From the NCBI RefSeq assembly GCF_016907995.1, contig NZ_JAFBDA010000022.1, positions 1 to 62,073 of the forward strand: DNA of 62,073 nucleotides, written 5' to 3'. The notes under the pieces were generated by a model. The model made no database searches. It was not told the DNA's origin and worked only from the letters and a program-made list of their open reading frames with translations. Each line of letters starts with the position of its first letter. The first letter of the stretch is position 1. Made by a program: the position numbers and the translations under genes. Source of the DNA: Clostridium sardiniense. Its GTDB lineage: Bacteria > Bacillota > Clostridia > Clostridiales > Clostridiaceae. Of the stretch, positions 36,825-46,061 are shown piece by piece.

Positions 36825-37702
36825 TATTGATACTCCCTTCGTCTAAGAGTTTTAAGTAAAGGTGTAATAACAAGTAATATAAGAAGTAATTGCACAACAT
36901 TTATTGCTGATGCATATCCCATAGTTCCTGTTCTCATTGCATCATAAGATAATTTACTAATAACTTGTGTTGCTCCATTTGGCCCCCCATTTGTCATAGA
37001 CATTATAATATCAAATACATTAAATCCTCCTATAACACATAGTGTTATTGTAGTATTTATTGTTGGTCTTAAAAGTGGGAATGTAATTTCCTTAAACCTC
37101 TGAAATCTTGTAGCTCCATCAATACGAGCTGCTTCATAAAGTTCAGAAGGTATTGATTGCAATCCAGCTAAAATAATAGCAACATTAAATCCTACCCATA
37201 TCCATGATTCTACTCCTGCAACAGAAAATAAAGCTATATTTGGATCTCCAAGCCAATTCATAGCAAGAGACTCTAGTCCTATTCCTCGCAGAATTATGTT
37301 TAATACCCCTGTATCGGGTTGTAATATAAAGCTAAATACATATCCGATTACTAATGTACCTATTGTACAAGGTAAAAATGAAACTGCTCTGAAAAAATTT
37401 CTTCCTTTAAACTTATTATTTAGAAGTATCGCTATTAAAAGTCCAAGTGAAACTTTAACTATTGTAGTTATAATTGCAAAAATAACCACATTCCAAAGTG
37501 CTGGCATAAAGCTTGTTGATGTAAATAAGTCCTTAAAATTTTCTAACCCTACAAACTGTGGATTGCTAAAATTATATATATTCCAATTTGTAAAAGAAAA
37601 TATAAATCCACCTACTATTGATCCTATATAAAATATAGTGAAAATAATTAATGCTGGTATCATTAAATACAAAGGATAATATTTTTTTTCTAATTTGCCC
37701 AT
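36824..37702 (-). CDS. ABC sugar transporter permease (MalF/CUT1 type)
   Basis: A 292-aa permease with six helices and the EAA loop ELYEAARIDGATRFQRFKEI at residues ~190-215, as in MalF-like CUT1 subunits. It lies between the solute-binding lipoprotein gene and the second permease gene. A stable hairpin sits just upstream of its ribosome binding site, between it and the binding-protein gene. It forms the channel with the other permease. Confidence 0.93.
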   Translation of the reverse strand: MGKLEKKYYPLYLMIPALIIFTIFYIGSIVGGFIFSFTNWNIYNFSNPQFVGLENFKDLFTSTSFMPALWNVVIFAIITTIVKVSLGLLIAILLNNKFKGRNFFRAVSFLPCTIGTLVIGYVFSFILQPDTGVLNIILRGIGLESLAMNWLGDPNIALFSVAGVESWIWVGFNVAIILAGLQSIPSELYEAARIDGATRFQRFKEITFPLLRPTINTTITLCVIGGFNVFDIIMSMTNGGPNGATQVISKLSYDAMRTGTMGYASAINVVQLLLILLVITPLLKTLRRREYQ

Positions 37703-37721
37703 TTATTACTCTCCTTTATAA

Positions 37722-37753
37722 TTTCGCCAGCTAAAAACCCTTAGCTGGCGAAA
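37722..37753 (-). promoter_or_regulatory. Intercistronic hairpin between binding protein and permease genes
   Basis: A perfect 12-bp stem TTTCGCCAGCTA/TAGCTGGCGAAA (37722-37733, 37742-37753) with an 8-nt loop lies between the binding-protein stop and the first permease start. No T-run follows on the minus strand, so it is not a terminator. It more likely stabilises the upstream mRNA, giving excess binding protein, as in malE-malF type operons. Confidence 0.75.
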
Positions 37754-37760
37754 GAATTTA

Positions 37761-39068
37761 TTATTTACTGAATCCTTCAAGTCCTAATTGTTTACCTACT
37801 TTCACCATTTCATCGCTCCAAATTTTTGCACTTTCGTCAGGTGATTTTTGTCCTAATAATACAGAAAGTAATGCACTTTCAGCTTCAGGTGAAGGCATAA
37901 TTACGTAAGTTTGATTATAATGTTTTTGACTCATACCCTTATCAAAATAAACTTGTGAATCTGATAATGTACCACTTAACTTATCATTGCTTATGTTCTT
38001 CCAAACTGATGTACAACCTTTTTTCTCTAAATCATATTTAATAGCGTCTTCTGATGCCATATATTTAACAAAATCCTTAGCAGTATCTATTTCTTTACTC
38101 TTATTTGAAATATACACTCCACCAGGACCAGCTGCAGCTAAATAGCTCTTTCCATCCTTTGTTGGAGCAGCAAACATACCAATATTATCCTTTGCCTTAG
38201 GTTCAGTTTTTGCATACTCTGGATCTGCCCAGTCACCCATATACATCATAGCTGCTTGACCTGATCCAATTGCCTTTTGTGCCATTTCGTAGCTAGTTGT
38301 TGATAAATCTTTATTTAAATATCCTTTATCAACCCATCCTTTCATTCTTTCAAATAAGTTTACAAACTCTGGAACCTCATCCCATCTTATTTCATTTTTA
38401 TTTAATTTATCAAGTATATCTGGATTCTTAGCTAATATATTTGGCCATTCTGCATTTATTATTTGATTTACAGTCCATCCATCTTTCATTGATATCATTA
38501 AAGGCGCAATTCCTTTAGCTTTTAACGTTTCGCATACAGCTTCAAATTCATCAAATGTTTTTGGAATCTCTATGTTATTGTTCTTAAATACCTCTTTGTT
38601 ATAAACTATTCCAAAAGAATTAACTCCTCCATTTGGAAAACAGTAAATTTTATTATCTACTGTAACAAACTCTTTACCTATATCACTTAAATTATTAACC
38701 CACTCATCTCCTGATAAATCAACTAAATTTTCAGCATGTTTGTACTTATCTGCTTGGGTTCCAATATCCCCTATAAACAAGTCCCACATACCTCCAGATG
38801 CCATTTTTGTAAGCATTAATTGTTCAAATTGATTATCATCAATAGCTTGTATTTCTAATTTATTTCCTGTTTTCTCTTCCCACTTTTCTTTATGATATTC
38901 TATGTTTGAAACTTCAACTTGAGTTGCTTTCATCCCAATTGTTATGGTCTTTCCTCCCTTTGAAACATCGTTTGATGCAGTCTCACTTCCACCACTACAA
39001 GATACCATTGATAATGATACTAGCCCTGCTGTAAGTGCTGTAATACCGTGTTTAAATATTTTTCTCAT
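37761..39068 (-). CDS. ABC sugar-binding lipoprotein (extracellular solute-binding family 1)
   Basis: A 435-aa substrate-binding lipoprotein. The signal peptide (MRKIFKHGITALTAGLVSLS) ends in lipobox MVSC. The mature protein is the typical family-1 two-lobed fold with ITIGMKATQVEVSNIEYHKE at its N-terminus and MYMGDWADPEYA and AAAGPGGVYIS in the lobes. First gene of the minus operon. The ATG has GGGGG. It captures the oligosaccharide product and delivers it to the permease pair. The substrate is not known. Confidence 0.93.
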   Translation of the reverse strand: MRKIFKHGITALTAGLVSLSMVSCSGGSETASNDVSKGGKTITIGMKATQVEVSNIEYHKEKWEEKTGNKLEIQAIDDNQFEQLMLTKMASGGMWDLFIGDIGTQADKYKHAENLVDLSGDEWVNNLSDIGKEFVTVDNKIYCFPNGGVNSFGIVYNKEVFKNNNIEIPKTFDEFEAVCETLKAKGIAPLMISMKDGWTVNQIINAEWPNILAKNPDILDKLNKNEIRWDEVPEFVNLFERMKGWVDKGYLNKDLSTTSYEMAQKAIGSGQAAMMYMGDWADPEYAKTEPKAKDNIGMFAAPTKDGKSYLAAAGPGGVYISNKSKEIDTAKDFVKYMASEDAIKYDLEKKGCTSVWKNISNDKLSGTLSDSQVYFDKGMSQKHYNQTYVIMPSPEAESALLSVLLGQKSPDESAKIWSDEMVKVGKQLGLEGFSK

Positions 39069-39142
39069 TTTAATACCCCCATTTGTATTTTCGCATTTAA
39101 TTGTTTACATTCTCATTATATTAATCTAATTAAGATTATTAA

Positions 39143-39190
39143 ATGTATTTTTCTACTTATCTTGTATGTATTTTTTTTACATTCTTATTG
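39143..39190. promoter_or_regulatory. Direct repeats in the divergent regulatory region of the glycan locus
   Basis: ATGTATTTTTCTAC and ATGTATTTTTTTTAC begin 23 bp apart (39143, 39166), about two helical turns, the spacing typical of AraC-family half-sites. TTTACATTCTYATT occurs twice, at 39104 and 39177. TAATCT-N5-AGATTA lies at 39122-39138. These are plausible sites for the YesN-like regulator. Confidence 0.45.
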
Positions 39191-39295
39191 ATTTATATTA
39201 CAAAGCATATTAAAATAATGTAGAAGTATAAAAATTCCATAAAATCACATTATATAAAATTTAATTAGATATGTACTAATACTTTAAAACCCTTT

Positions 39296-39309
39296 AGAAA
39301 ACGTTATCA
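39296..39309 (+). promoter_or_regulatory. cre box (CcpA operator) before the kinase gene
   Basis: AGAAAACGTTATCA matches 13 of 14 positions of the cre consensus TGWAARCGYTWWCW, failing only at position 1. It lies immediately upstream of the kinase ribosome binding site, where CcpA would block transcription. Confidence 0.8.
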
Positions 39310-39324
39310 GAAAGGAGGCGTATT

Positions 39325-41109
39325 TTGCACAAACAAAATTTTAGATATAAATTATTTATAAATATTACTGTAGTTGTAAGCATAATAATAATTTTAGCAT
39401 CAATGTTTTACTACTTTTCTACCATTACAAATCTAAATAAATCAGAACATCAAGGTTCTAAAATGGTATTAGAAAGTGTATCTAGTCAAATTGATCAGTT
39501 ATACAACGAATTGGACACAGCTCTTAATTCATTAATTCATAATCCCCAGCTTAAGACAACCTTGCAAACATTAAATAGTACTGACAATAAGATACCTGAA
39601 ATTGAACAAATACATATGAAACAAATTATTGAAAATAATCTTAGAAGTATTTTATTCTTTCCTAATATTTCAAATGTACTTTTATTTAATGCTAAAAAGG
39701 ATTATTTTTATTATTCAGGAAATTATTTAAAAGATAATGATTATATTAAAAAAGAACTTAAAAAAAATGATTATTTATATAGTTTTAAAAATAATAACTC
39801 CTCCATTATGTTACCACCACACAAAAATCAATGGAATCCAAGTTCTTCTTCTGTAATCTCTATTTATAAAAATTTTAGTGGTAATACAATTACTAAAAAT
39901 ACCATAATTGAGGTACAAGCCTCATATAAATCACTTGAAAATATATGTAATCAAGAAACATTTAAAAATAATAAAGAGATTATAATTTTTGATAATAATT
40001 TTAATGTTATATATCCATTTAATAAAGATATTTCAGTTATTAAAAAAAACCTAATAGAAGATTTAGAATATAACTTAAAAAACGGTAATGCAAATTATTC
40101 AACTAGTGAGTATAGTTATGCTTCTACATATTCTGATTATACAAAATTTAACATTGTTTTACTGTCAAATAACGCTTATATTAAGAATCAAAAATTTCAA
40201 TTCATTATTTCAACTATTATTTTTGTATCAGTAATACTTTTTACAACCCTTAGCATTATATTTTTTATTACTAAAAAGCTCTCAAGCCCTTTGCAAGAAT
40301 TAATAGATTATATAAATAAGATTAGTTTAGATAAAGATACTAAGCTATGTATTAAAAACAATAATTTTGATGAATTTCAAGTAATAAATGAATCTTTTAA
40401 TCAGATGGTAATAAAACTTAAATCTTCTATGGCATTAGCTTATGAATCTAAAATTAGTGAAGTAAATGCAAACTTCACAGCACTTCAAGCACAAATTAAT
40501 CCACATTTTATATATAACACATTAAATGCTATAAGTGCCGCTAGCGAAATATATGGTAGCGAAGTTACAACTAAGATGTGTCAGGAATTATCCTTCATGA
40601 TGCGTTATGTGACCTCTAATAATTACAATGTTAAATTAATAGATGAAATAAATCATGTAACTAATTATTTAGAACTTATGAAAATATCTAATGGAGATAA
40701 CTTTAATTATAAAATAAATATTCCTATTGAGGCATATGATTTAATCATTCCAAAATTAACTATACAACCTCTTGTTGAAAATTGCTTTAAACATGCTTTT
40801 AAAGATTCTCTACCTCCCTGGCATATAGAATTAAATTGCAATGTCACAAAAGATGGTTTTCTTATATCTATAAAGGATAACGGAGGTGGCTTTAAAAAAT
40901 CTTCTTTAGATGATTTTAATAAATTTATAAAGGAATATAACTTAAATGAATCTAACAATATATATAAAGATTTAAAGATAGGTGGATTAGGACTTAAGAA
41001 TATACATTCTCGTCTTTCTATTTTTTATAAAAATAATGTTGAACTTAAAATATTTAATACAGATATTGGATCTGAAATTATCATTAAGGGGATGAATGAA
41101 AATGATTAA
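39325..41109 (+). CDS. YesM-type sensor histidine kinase
   Basis: A 594-aa kinase of the LytS/YesM group. It has an N-terminal membrane helix (residues ~9-30), an extracellular sensor region (about 30-295), a second helix (about 297-318), a HAMP-like linker, and the His_kinase domain with phospho-acceptor His394 in QINPHFIYNTLN. The HATPase domain has DNGGGF and GGLGLKNI. It starts with TTG, preceded by AAAGGAGG. It overlaps the response regulator gene by 14 nt. A cre box precedes it, so carbon catabolite repression is likely. It probably senses an extracellular sugar. Confidence 0.93.
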   Translation: MHKQNFRYKLFINITVVVSIIIILASMFYYFSTITNLNKSEHQGSKMVLESVSSQIDQLYNELDTALNSLIHNPQLKTTLQTLNSTDNKIPEIEQIHMKQIIENNLRSILFFPNISNVLLFNAKKDYFYYSGNYLKDNDYIKKELKKNDYLYSFKNNNSSIMLPPHKNQWNPSSSSVISIYKNFSGNTITKNTIIEVQASYKSLENICNQETFKNNKEIIIFDNNFNVIYPFNKDISVIKKNLIEDLEYNLKNGNANYSTSEYSYASTYSDYTKFNIVLLSNNAYIKNQKFQFIISTIIFVSVILFTTLSIIFFITKKLSSPLQELIDYINKISLDKDTKLCIKNNNFDEFQVINESFNQMVIKLKSSMALAYESKISEVNANFTALQAQINPHFIYNTLNAISAASEIYGSEVTTKMCQELSFMMRYVTSNNYNVKLIDEINHVTNYLELMKISNGDNFNYKINIPIEAYDLIIPKLTIQPLVENCFKHAFKDSLPPWHIELNCNVTKDGFLISIKDNGGGFKKSSLDDFNKFIKEYNLNESNNIYKDLKIGGLGLKNIHSRLSIFYKNNVELKIFNTDIGSEIIIKGMNEND

Positions 41110-42640
41110 TATAGTTGTAGCAGAAGATCAACAATTAATATTAAAAGATATATGTAATAAAATATCAAAGTGCGGTGATAACATAAATATTATAGCTACT
41201 GCAATTAATGGACAAGATGGTTATGAAAAAATTATTAAATTTAAACCTGATATCGTCTTTACTGATATAAGTATGCCTATACTTAGTGGCATTGATATGA
41301 TTAAAAAGGTAAAACAAGAAAATTTAGATACTAAATTCGTAATAATAAGTGGTTATAAAGATTTTGATTATGCTAGAGAAGCTATTACTACTGGTGTTGA
41401 TGAATATTTACTAAAACCTATTTTAGTAGATGATATAAATACTATTTTTCAAAATCTTAAAAAGAAGATTTCCATGAACCAAAATGACTACGAGAAACAT
41501 ATAATAGAAGACTTAATTAACTCTACTGTAACAAATCATCCTACCATTAATATAAATTTTAATTATAAAAATTACTATGTTGTTATTTTTAATGCTGGTC
41601 CTTATGCAAGTTTTACAATCGATTATGCTACACCTTTTTGTCAAGCTTTTGATGATATTGATTTAATTAAGCTTTCAAAAAACTATATATATGCCGATGA
41701 AAAAGTTTTTCTGGTTAAAGGAAAATCTAGCAATGAAGCTATATGTATTTTTGCAACAAACAATACTGATATGAATTCCCTTAAAAAATTTGCTTCCTTT
41801 GTTATAGATTGTTCTGAAAGTAAAGGTATAAATATGACAATTGGTATAAGTAGAGCAATTAAGCATATTGAAAATATAGGAATTAGAAGTCAAATAGTTA
41901 GAACCATCCTTAGAAAAAATATTATTTTTTCTAAATCCAATCTTTTAGATTGCTCTAAAATAGATATTCATATTCATAATCATAGATTTTTTCTTACCGA
42001 TAATATAGAAAAAAGGCTTAAAATTTTCCTGCAAAATAATCAAGAAGATGGATTTATTTACGAATGTAATAAGCTAATTATGCAGCTTAGTAAAGAAAAT
42101 GCTACTCAGATGGAAATAGAAAAATGTTTTAAAAATATGATTAATAAATGTACCTTAGATTACTTAATTAGAAATAATCTATCAGATATAGAACTTAAAA
42201 TAGATGAATGTATATCTATTTCTAGGAATTATAATGAATTATCTTCTAATTTAATTATAATATTTAAAGAGTTAATTGATGAATATTCTAAAATTCATAA
42301 TAAAAATAATTATATAGATGATATTGTAAAAGCCTCTCAAGATTATATAGAAAAACATGTTTCTGAAGATATTAATGTTAATGACATAGCCAATAAATTT
42401 TCCGTCTCACCTACTTACTTTAGTCGTATTTTTAAAAAACAGGTTGGGATCTCACCAATAGTTTATATCACAAATATTAGGATTAAAAATGCTTGTACTA
42501 TATTAGAGAATAATGATTTTACTGTTAAAGAAGTTTCTGAACTCTGTGGCTATTCTGATCAATTTTATTTTAGTAAAACATTTAAGTCAATTGTAGGTAT
42601 TCCACCAAGTGAATATAAGCTTAAATTTTCTAAAAAGTAG
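41096..42640 (+). CDS. YesN-type AraC-family response regulator
   Basis: A 514-aa protein. The N-terminal receiver domain has the phospho-acceptor Asp57 (IVFTDISMP), followed by a linker and a C-terminal AraC-type double helix-turn-helix (about residues 410-510; DINVNDIANKFSVSPTYFSR and FTVKEVSELCGYSD). Partner of the upstream kinase, whose gene it overlaps. It likely activates the divergent transporter/glycosidase operon through the direct repeats at 39143-39190. Confidence 0.93.
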   Translation: MKMINIVVAEDQQLILKDICNKISKCGDNINIIATAINGQDGYEKIIKFKPDIVFTDISMPILSGIDMIKKVKQENLDTKFVIISGYKDFDYAREAITTGVDEYLLKPILVDDINTIFQNLKKKISMNQNDYEKHIIEDLINSTVTNHPTININFNYKNYYVVIFNAGPYASFTIDYATPFCQAFDDIDLIKLSKNYIYADEKVFLVKGKSSNEAICIFATNNTDMNSLKKFASFVIDCSESKGINMTIGISRAIKHIENIGIRSQIVRTILRKNIIFSKSNLLDCSKIDIHIHNHRFFLTDNIEKRLKIFLQNNQEDGFIYECNKLIMQLSKENATQMEIEKCFKNMINKCTLDYLIRNNLSDIELKIDECISISRNYNELSSNLIIIFKELIDEYSKIHNKNNYIDDIVKASQDYIEKHVSEDINVNDIANKFSVSPTYFSRIFKKQVGISPIVYITNIRIKNACTILENNDFTVKEVSELCGYSDQFYFSKTFKSIVGIPPSEYKLKFSKK

Positions 42641-42745
42641 AAATTTACATATATTTATGTCATAAAAACACATTTTAAAATTGTATAGTTTCCTTTATTA
42701 TCTTTATTAAGATACTTTTAATATAAAAATTTTAAGGAGGCTACT

Positions 42746-44500
42746 ATGAATATAAATGGACTTAAGTTTGATATTTCTTACGATGAATCAAAAGTAAATA
42801 TAAATAAAACCTATAGAATTGATGATAGTGGTATCGAATATATCACTATAAATATTAATAATGATAAAGAAATCATTTTTCCAGAACTTACTATTAAACT
42901 ATTTATACCAGCAATAGATATACATTATAAATGGAATCCAAAAATACATTTAAATAAGTCATTAAATCTAGATTGGTTTAATAACTTAAATACCTGTAAT
43001 GCATTTACAGGTGCCCCTGTTGAATGTTTAATGTCTAATAGTAACGAAAATAGATTTACGGTCGCTTTGTCAGATACTCTAAATACAATTAAATTTCAAT
43101 CTGTTATTTCTGAAGAAACAGCTGAATTTGAATATTCTATTAAGCTATTTGAAAATTGTGATACAAAGATAAAGAATTATTCATTAGATATACGAATTGA
43201 TAGAAGAAAAATTCCTTACTTTAGCTCATTGTCTGATGTATCACTTTGGTGGGAAAGCTTAGAAAATAATACTCCTGCATATGTTCCTCCTCTTGCAAAG
43301 GAAGCAATGTATTCATCATGGTATAGTTTTCATCAAATTCTTGATGAACAAGAATTAATAAATCAATGTAAATTATCAAAAGACCTTGGATTAAAATCAA
43401 TTATTATTGATGATGGCTGGCAAACAAATAATAATAATCGTGGATATGCTTATTGTGGAGATTGGCAATCTTCTTCTAAAATTAAGGAAATGAGAACTTT
43501 TACTGATAATGTACACAAAGAAGGTATGAATATACTTGTATGGTATAGTGTTCCATTCATTGGAAAATACTCGAAAGCCTTCGAAAGATTTAATGATATG
43601 ATTATAGATCCTAAAAATAATCGTGATTGGTATGTTTTAGATCCTCGTTATAAAGAAGTCCGTGATTATATTATAAATATTTATGAAACTGCACTTATAG
43701 ATTGGGACTTAGATGGATTTAAGCTTGATTTTGTTGATGAGTTTGTTGTCACTCCATTTAGCGGAAAAGAATACGATAACAGACGAGATTATTCATCAAT
43801 AACTGAAGCCTCTGATAGACTTCTAAAAGACTGTATAAGTAGGCTAAAAAACATAAAACCAAATATAATGCTAGAATTTAGGCAAACATATAATGGACCA
43901 ATGATGAGGACTTATGGAAATATATTTAGAGCTGTTGATTGTCCACTAGATGATTTAGAAAACCGTATTAGAATTACTGATATACGATTAATATCAGGAA
44001 ATTCAGCTGTTCATTCAGACATGATAATGTGGAATTATAAAGATACAGTTGAAAGTGCTTCACTTCAATTAATAAATGTACTTTTTAGTGTTCCTCAAAT
44101 TTCAATGCTTATTGATAAGATTCCTAAAAAACATTATAAGATGTTAAAATTCTATCTAAATTTATGGAATGAATATCGTGATGCATTTATTAATGGTGAT
44201 TTTATTCCTTTAAATCCCAATTGCAGATTTAACGTAATTAAAGGAATATTTAAAGATACATTTGTATGTTCTTATCATAGCAGTGAAATTATAGATATTG
44301 ATACAATTTATAAAAACATGGTGTTTGTAAATGGTACTTCCTCAAATTGCTTGCACATAATGAATAAAGATACACCTATTAAAAAGAATTTAACTATTTA
44401 TAATTGTACTGGAGATATTTTATTTAATGATTTAGTAGATATAAAGATAGGTTACAATAATTTCTCACTTCCACCTTCTTCTGTTGCCGAATTTAAATAA
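42746..44500 (+). CDS. GH36-like alpha-galactosidase
   Basis: A 584-aa glycosidase of the GH36/GH27 clan (GH-D). It shows LGLKSIIIDDGWQ, WYSVPFIGK, DGFKLDFVDEF with candidate nucleophile Asp328 and a candidate acid/base Asp near residue 398 (AVDCPLDDLEN). The N-terminal ~180 residues form a beta domain, and the C-terminal ~70 residues are beta-rich. There is no signal peptide, so it is cytoplasmic. It follows the response regulator gene by about 105 nt. Specificity within the clan (alpha-galactose or alpha-GalNAc) is not certain. Confidence 0.85.
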   Translation: MNINGLKFDISYDESKVNINKTYRIDDSGIEYITININNDKEIIFPELTIKLFIPAIDIHYKWNPKIHLNKSLNLDWFNNLNTCNAFTGAPVECLMSNSNENRFTVALSDTLNTIKFQSVISEETAEFEYSIKLFENCDTKIKNYSLDIRIDRRKIPYFSSLSDVSLWWESLENNTPAYVPPLAKEAMYSSWYSFHQILDEQELINQCKLSKDLGLKSIIIDDGWQTNNNNRGYAYCGDWQSSSKIKEMRTFTDNVHKEGMNILVWYSVPFIGKYSKAFERFNDMIIDPKNNRDWYVLDPRYKEVRDYIINIYETALIDWDLDGFKLDFVDEFVVTPFSGKEYDNRRDYSSITEASDRLLKDCISRLKNIKPNIMLEFRQTYNGPMMRTYGNIFRAVDCPLDDLENRIRITDIRLISGNSAVHSDMIMWNYKDTVESASLQLINVLFSVPQISMLIDKIPKKHYKMLKFYLNLWNEYRDAFINGDFIPLNPNCRFNVIKGIFKDTFVCSYHSSEIIDIDTIYKNMVFVNGTSSNCLHIMNKDTPIKKNLTIYNCTGDILFNDLVDIKIGYNNFSLPPSSVAEFK

Positions 44501-44574
44501 TCTACTTTTAAATGTAAGTATAAATTAAGATTTCAGTTCTATTATAGAATATATTTTAATAAATTATGTAAATT

Positions 44575-44618
44575 TAATTCCTCAGAAATAATAATTTTTT
44601 GAGGAATTAAATATTTTT
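44575..44618. terminator. Terminator between GH36 and bioA
   Basis: A 10-bp stem TAATTCCTCA/TGAGGAATTA (44575-44584, 44600-44609) is followed on the plus strand by ATATTTTT. It ends the glycosidase gene and lies beyond the convergent bioA stop. Confidence 0.85.
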
Positions 44619-44667
44619 ACCTTCTTTTTATTCTTTAATCCTATATTACTTCATTAAAGCTAATCTA

Positions 44668-46044
44668 CTATTTTCTCTTATATGATAAGGAATCATCATT
44701 TTGAGACTTTTCCCATATGTTCACACTTTCTTTACAAGCCTTTACCATTTCAATCATTTCTTTTTCACTTATGACATAAGGTGGATTGAAATATATTACA
44801 TTCCCTAAAGGCCTTAATATTACACCTTTTTCAAGTGCAATCTTAAAAATCTCATAACCAATTCTCAGATCGCTACTAAAAAGTTCTTTTGTTTCTTTAT
44901 CTTTTACTAATTCAATTGCATTTATCATTCCAATATTTCTAATTTCTCCAACTAAATGATGAACCCCTAGCTCTTTTCTTAATAGTTCATTTAAAAATTT
45001 TCCTTTTTTATTTACGGTTTCTAAGATAGGTTCTTCTTCAAAAATCTTTAATACCTCTAATGCTACTGCACAACCTAGCGCATTTCCTGAATAAGTATGT
45101 GAATGTAAAAATGCCTTATTTTCATTGTAGTCACCATAAAAAACATCATATATTTTATTTGATGTCATAACAATTGCCATAGGCAAATATCCAGCAGTTA
45201 AACCTTTAGATATACACATTATATCTGGACTTATACCTGCGTGTTCACAGGCAAACATTTTTCCTGTTCTACCAAATCCTACAGCTATTTCATCGGCTAT
45301 TAAATTTATATCGTATTTATCACATAATTCTCTTAACTTCTTTAAATAAATAGGAGAATATATTTTCATACCAGCTGCACCTTGAAGCATTGGCTCTACT
45401 ATAATTGCTGATATTTCTTCATGTTTATATTCTATTTCTTTCTGCATATTAATAAAACATTCACCATTGCAAGTGTCTCTATCTTTATTAAATGAGCATC
45501 TATAGCAATCTGGACCATTAACTCTTATAGTGTCAAGCATAAGAGGCTTGTATACCTTACTGTATATGTCTAAATCACTCATTGATAATGCTCCTAAAGT
45601 TTCTCCATGATATGCATCAGTTATCGCTACAAATCTTTTCTTTTTAACTTTTCCTAGCTGTTGATGATAATGAAAGCTCATTTTTAAGGCTGTTTCAACT
45701 GCTGCTGATCCATTATCTACGAAAAATAATTTTTCTAGTCTATCTGGAGCTATTTTCACTAATCTCTCTGATAGTTCTATTGCTGGTATGTTTGAAAAAT
45801 TCGCAAATATAACATGCTCTATTTTATTTACTTGATCATTTATTGCTTTATTTATTCTTTTATTAGAATGACCAAATAAATTACACCACCATGAGCTTAT
45901 TGCATCTAGATATTTATTACCATCTATATCATAAAGGTATACACCTTCACCTTTTTCTATTACTATAGGTTTTAGTGTTTCGTAGTCTTTCATTTGAGAA
46001 CATGGATGCCATATATATTTTAAATCTTTTTCAACTAAATTCAT
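44668..46044 (-). CDS. bioA: Adenosylmethionine-8-amino-7-oxononanoate aminotransferase
   Basis: A 458-aa PLP enzyme that converts KAPA to DAPA with SAM as amino donor. The PLP lysine is in SKGLTAGYLP; LIADEIAVGFGRTG is the conserved class-III Asp region. N-terminal IWHPCSQMKDY is the family signature. It follows bioB by 17 nt. It is the last gene of the bioY-bioB-bioA operon. Confidence 0.95.
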   Translation of the reverse strand: MNLVEKDLKYIWHPCSQMKDYETLKPIVIEKGEGVYLYDIDGNKYLDAISSWWCNLFGHSNKRINKAINDQVNKIEHVIFANFSNIPAIELSERLVKIAPDRLEKLFFVDNGSAAVETALKMSFHYHQQLGKVKKKRFVAITDAYHGETLGALSMSDLDIYSKVYKPLMLDTIRVNGPDCYRCSFNKDRDTCNGECFINMQKEIEYKHEEISAIIVEPMLQGAAGMKIYSPIYLKKLRELCDKYDINLIADEIAVGFGRTGKMFACEHAGISPDIMCISKGLTAGYLPMAIVMTSNKIYDVFYGDYNENKAFLHSHTYSGNALGCAVALEVLKIFEEEPILETVNKKGKFLNELLRKELGVHHLVGEIRNIGMINAIELVKDKETKELFSSDLRIGYEIFKIALEKGVILRPLGNVIYFNPPYVISEKEMIEMVKACKESVNIWEKSQNDDSLSYKRK

Positions 46045-46061
46045 TGTTTTTACCTCTGATC

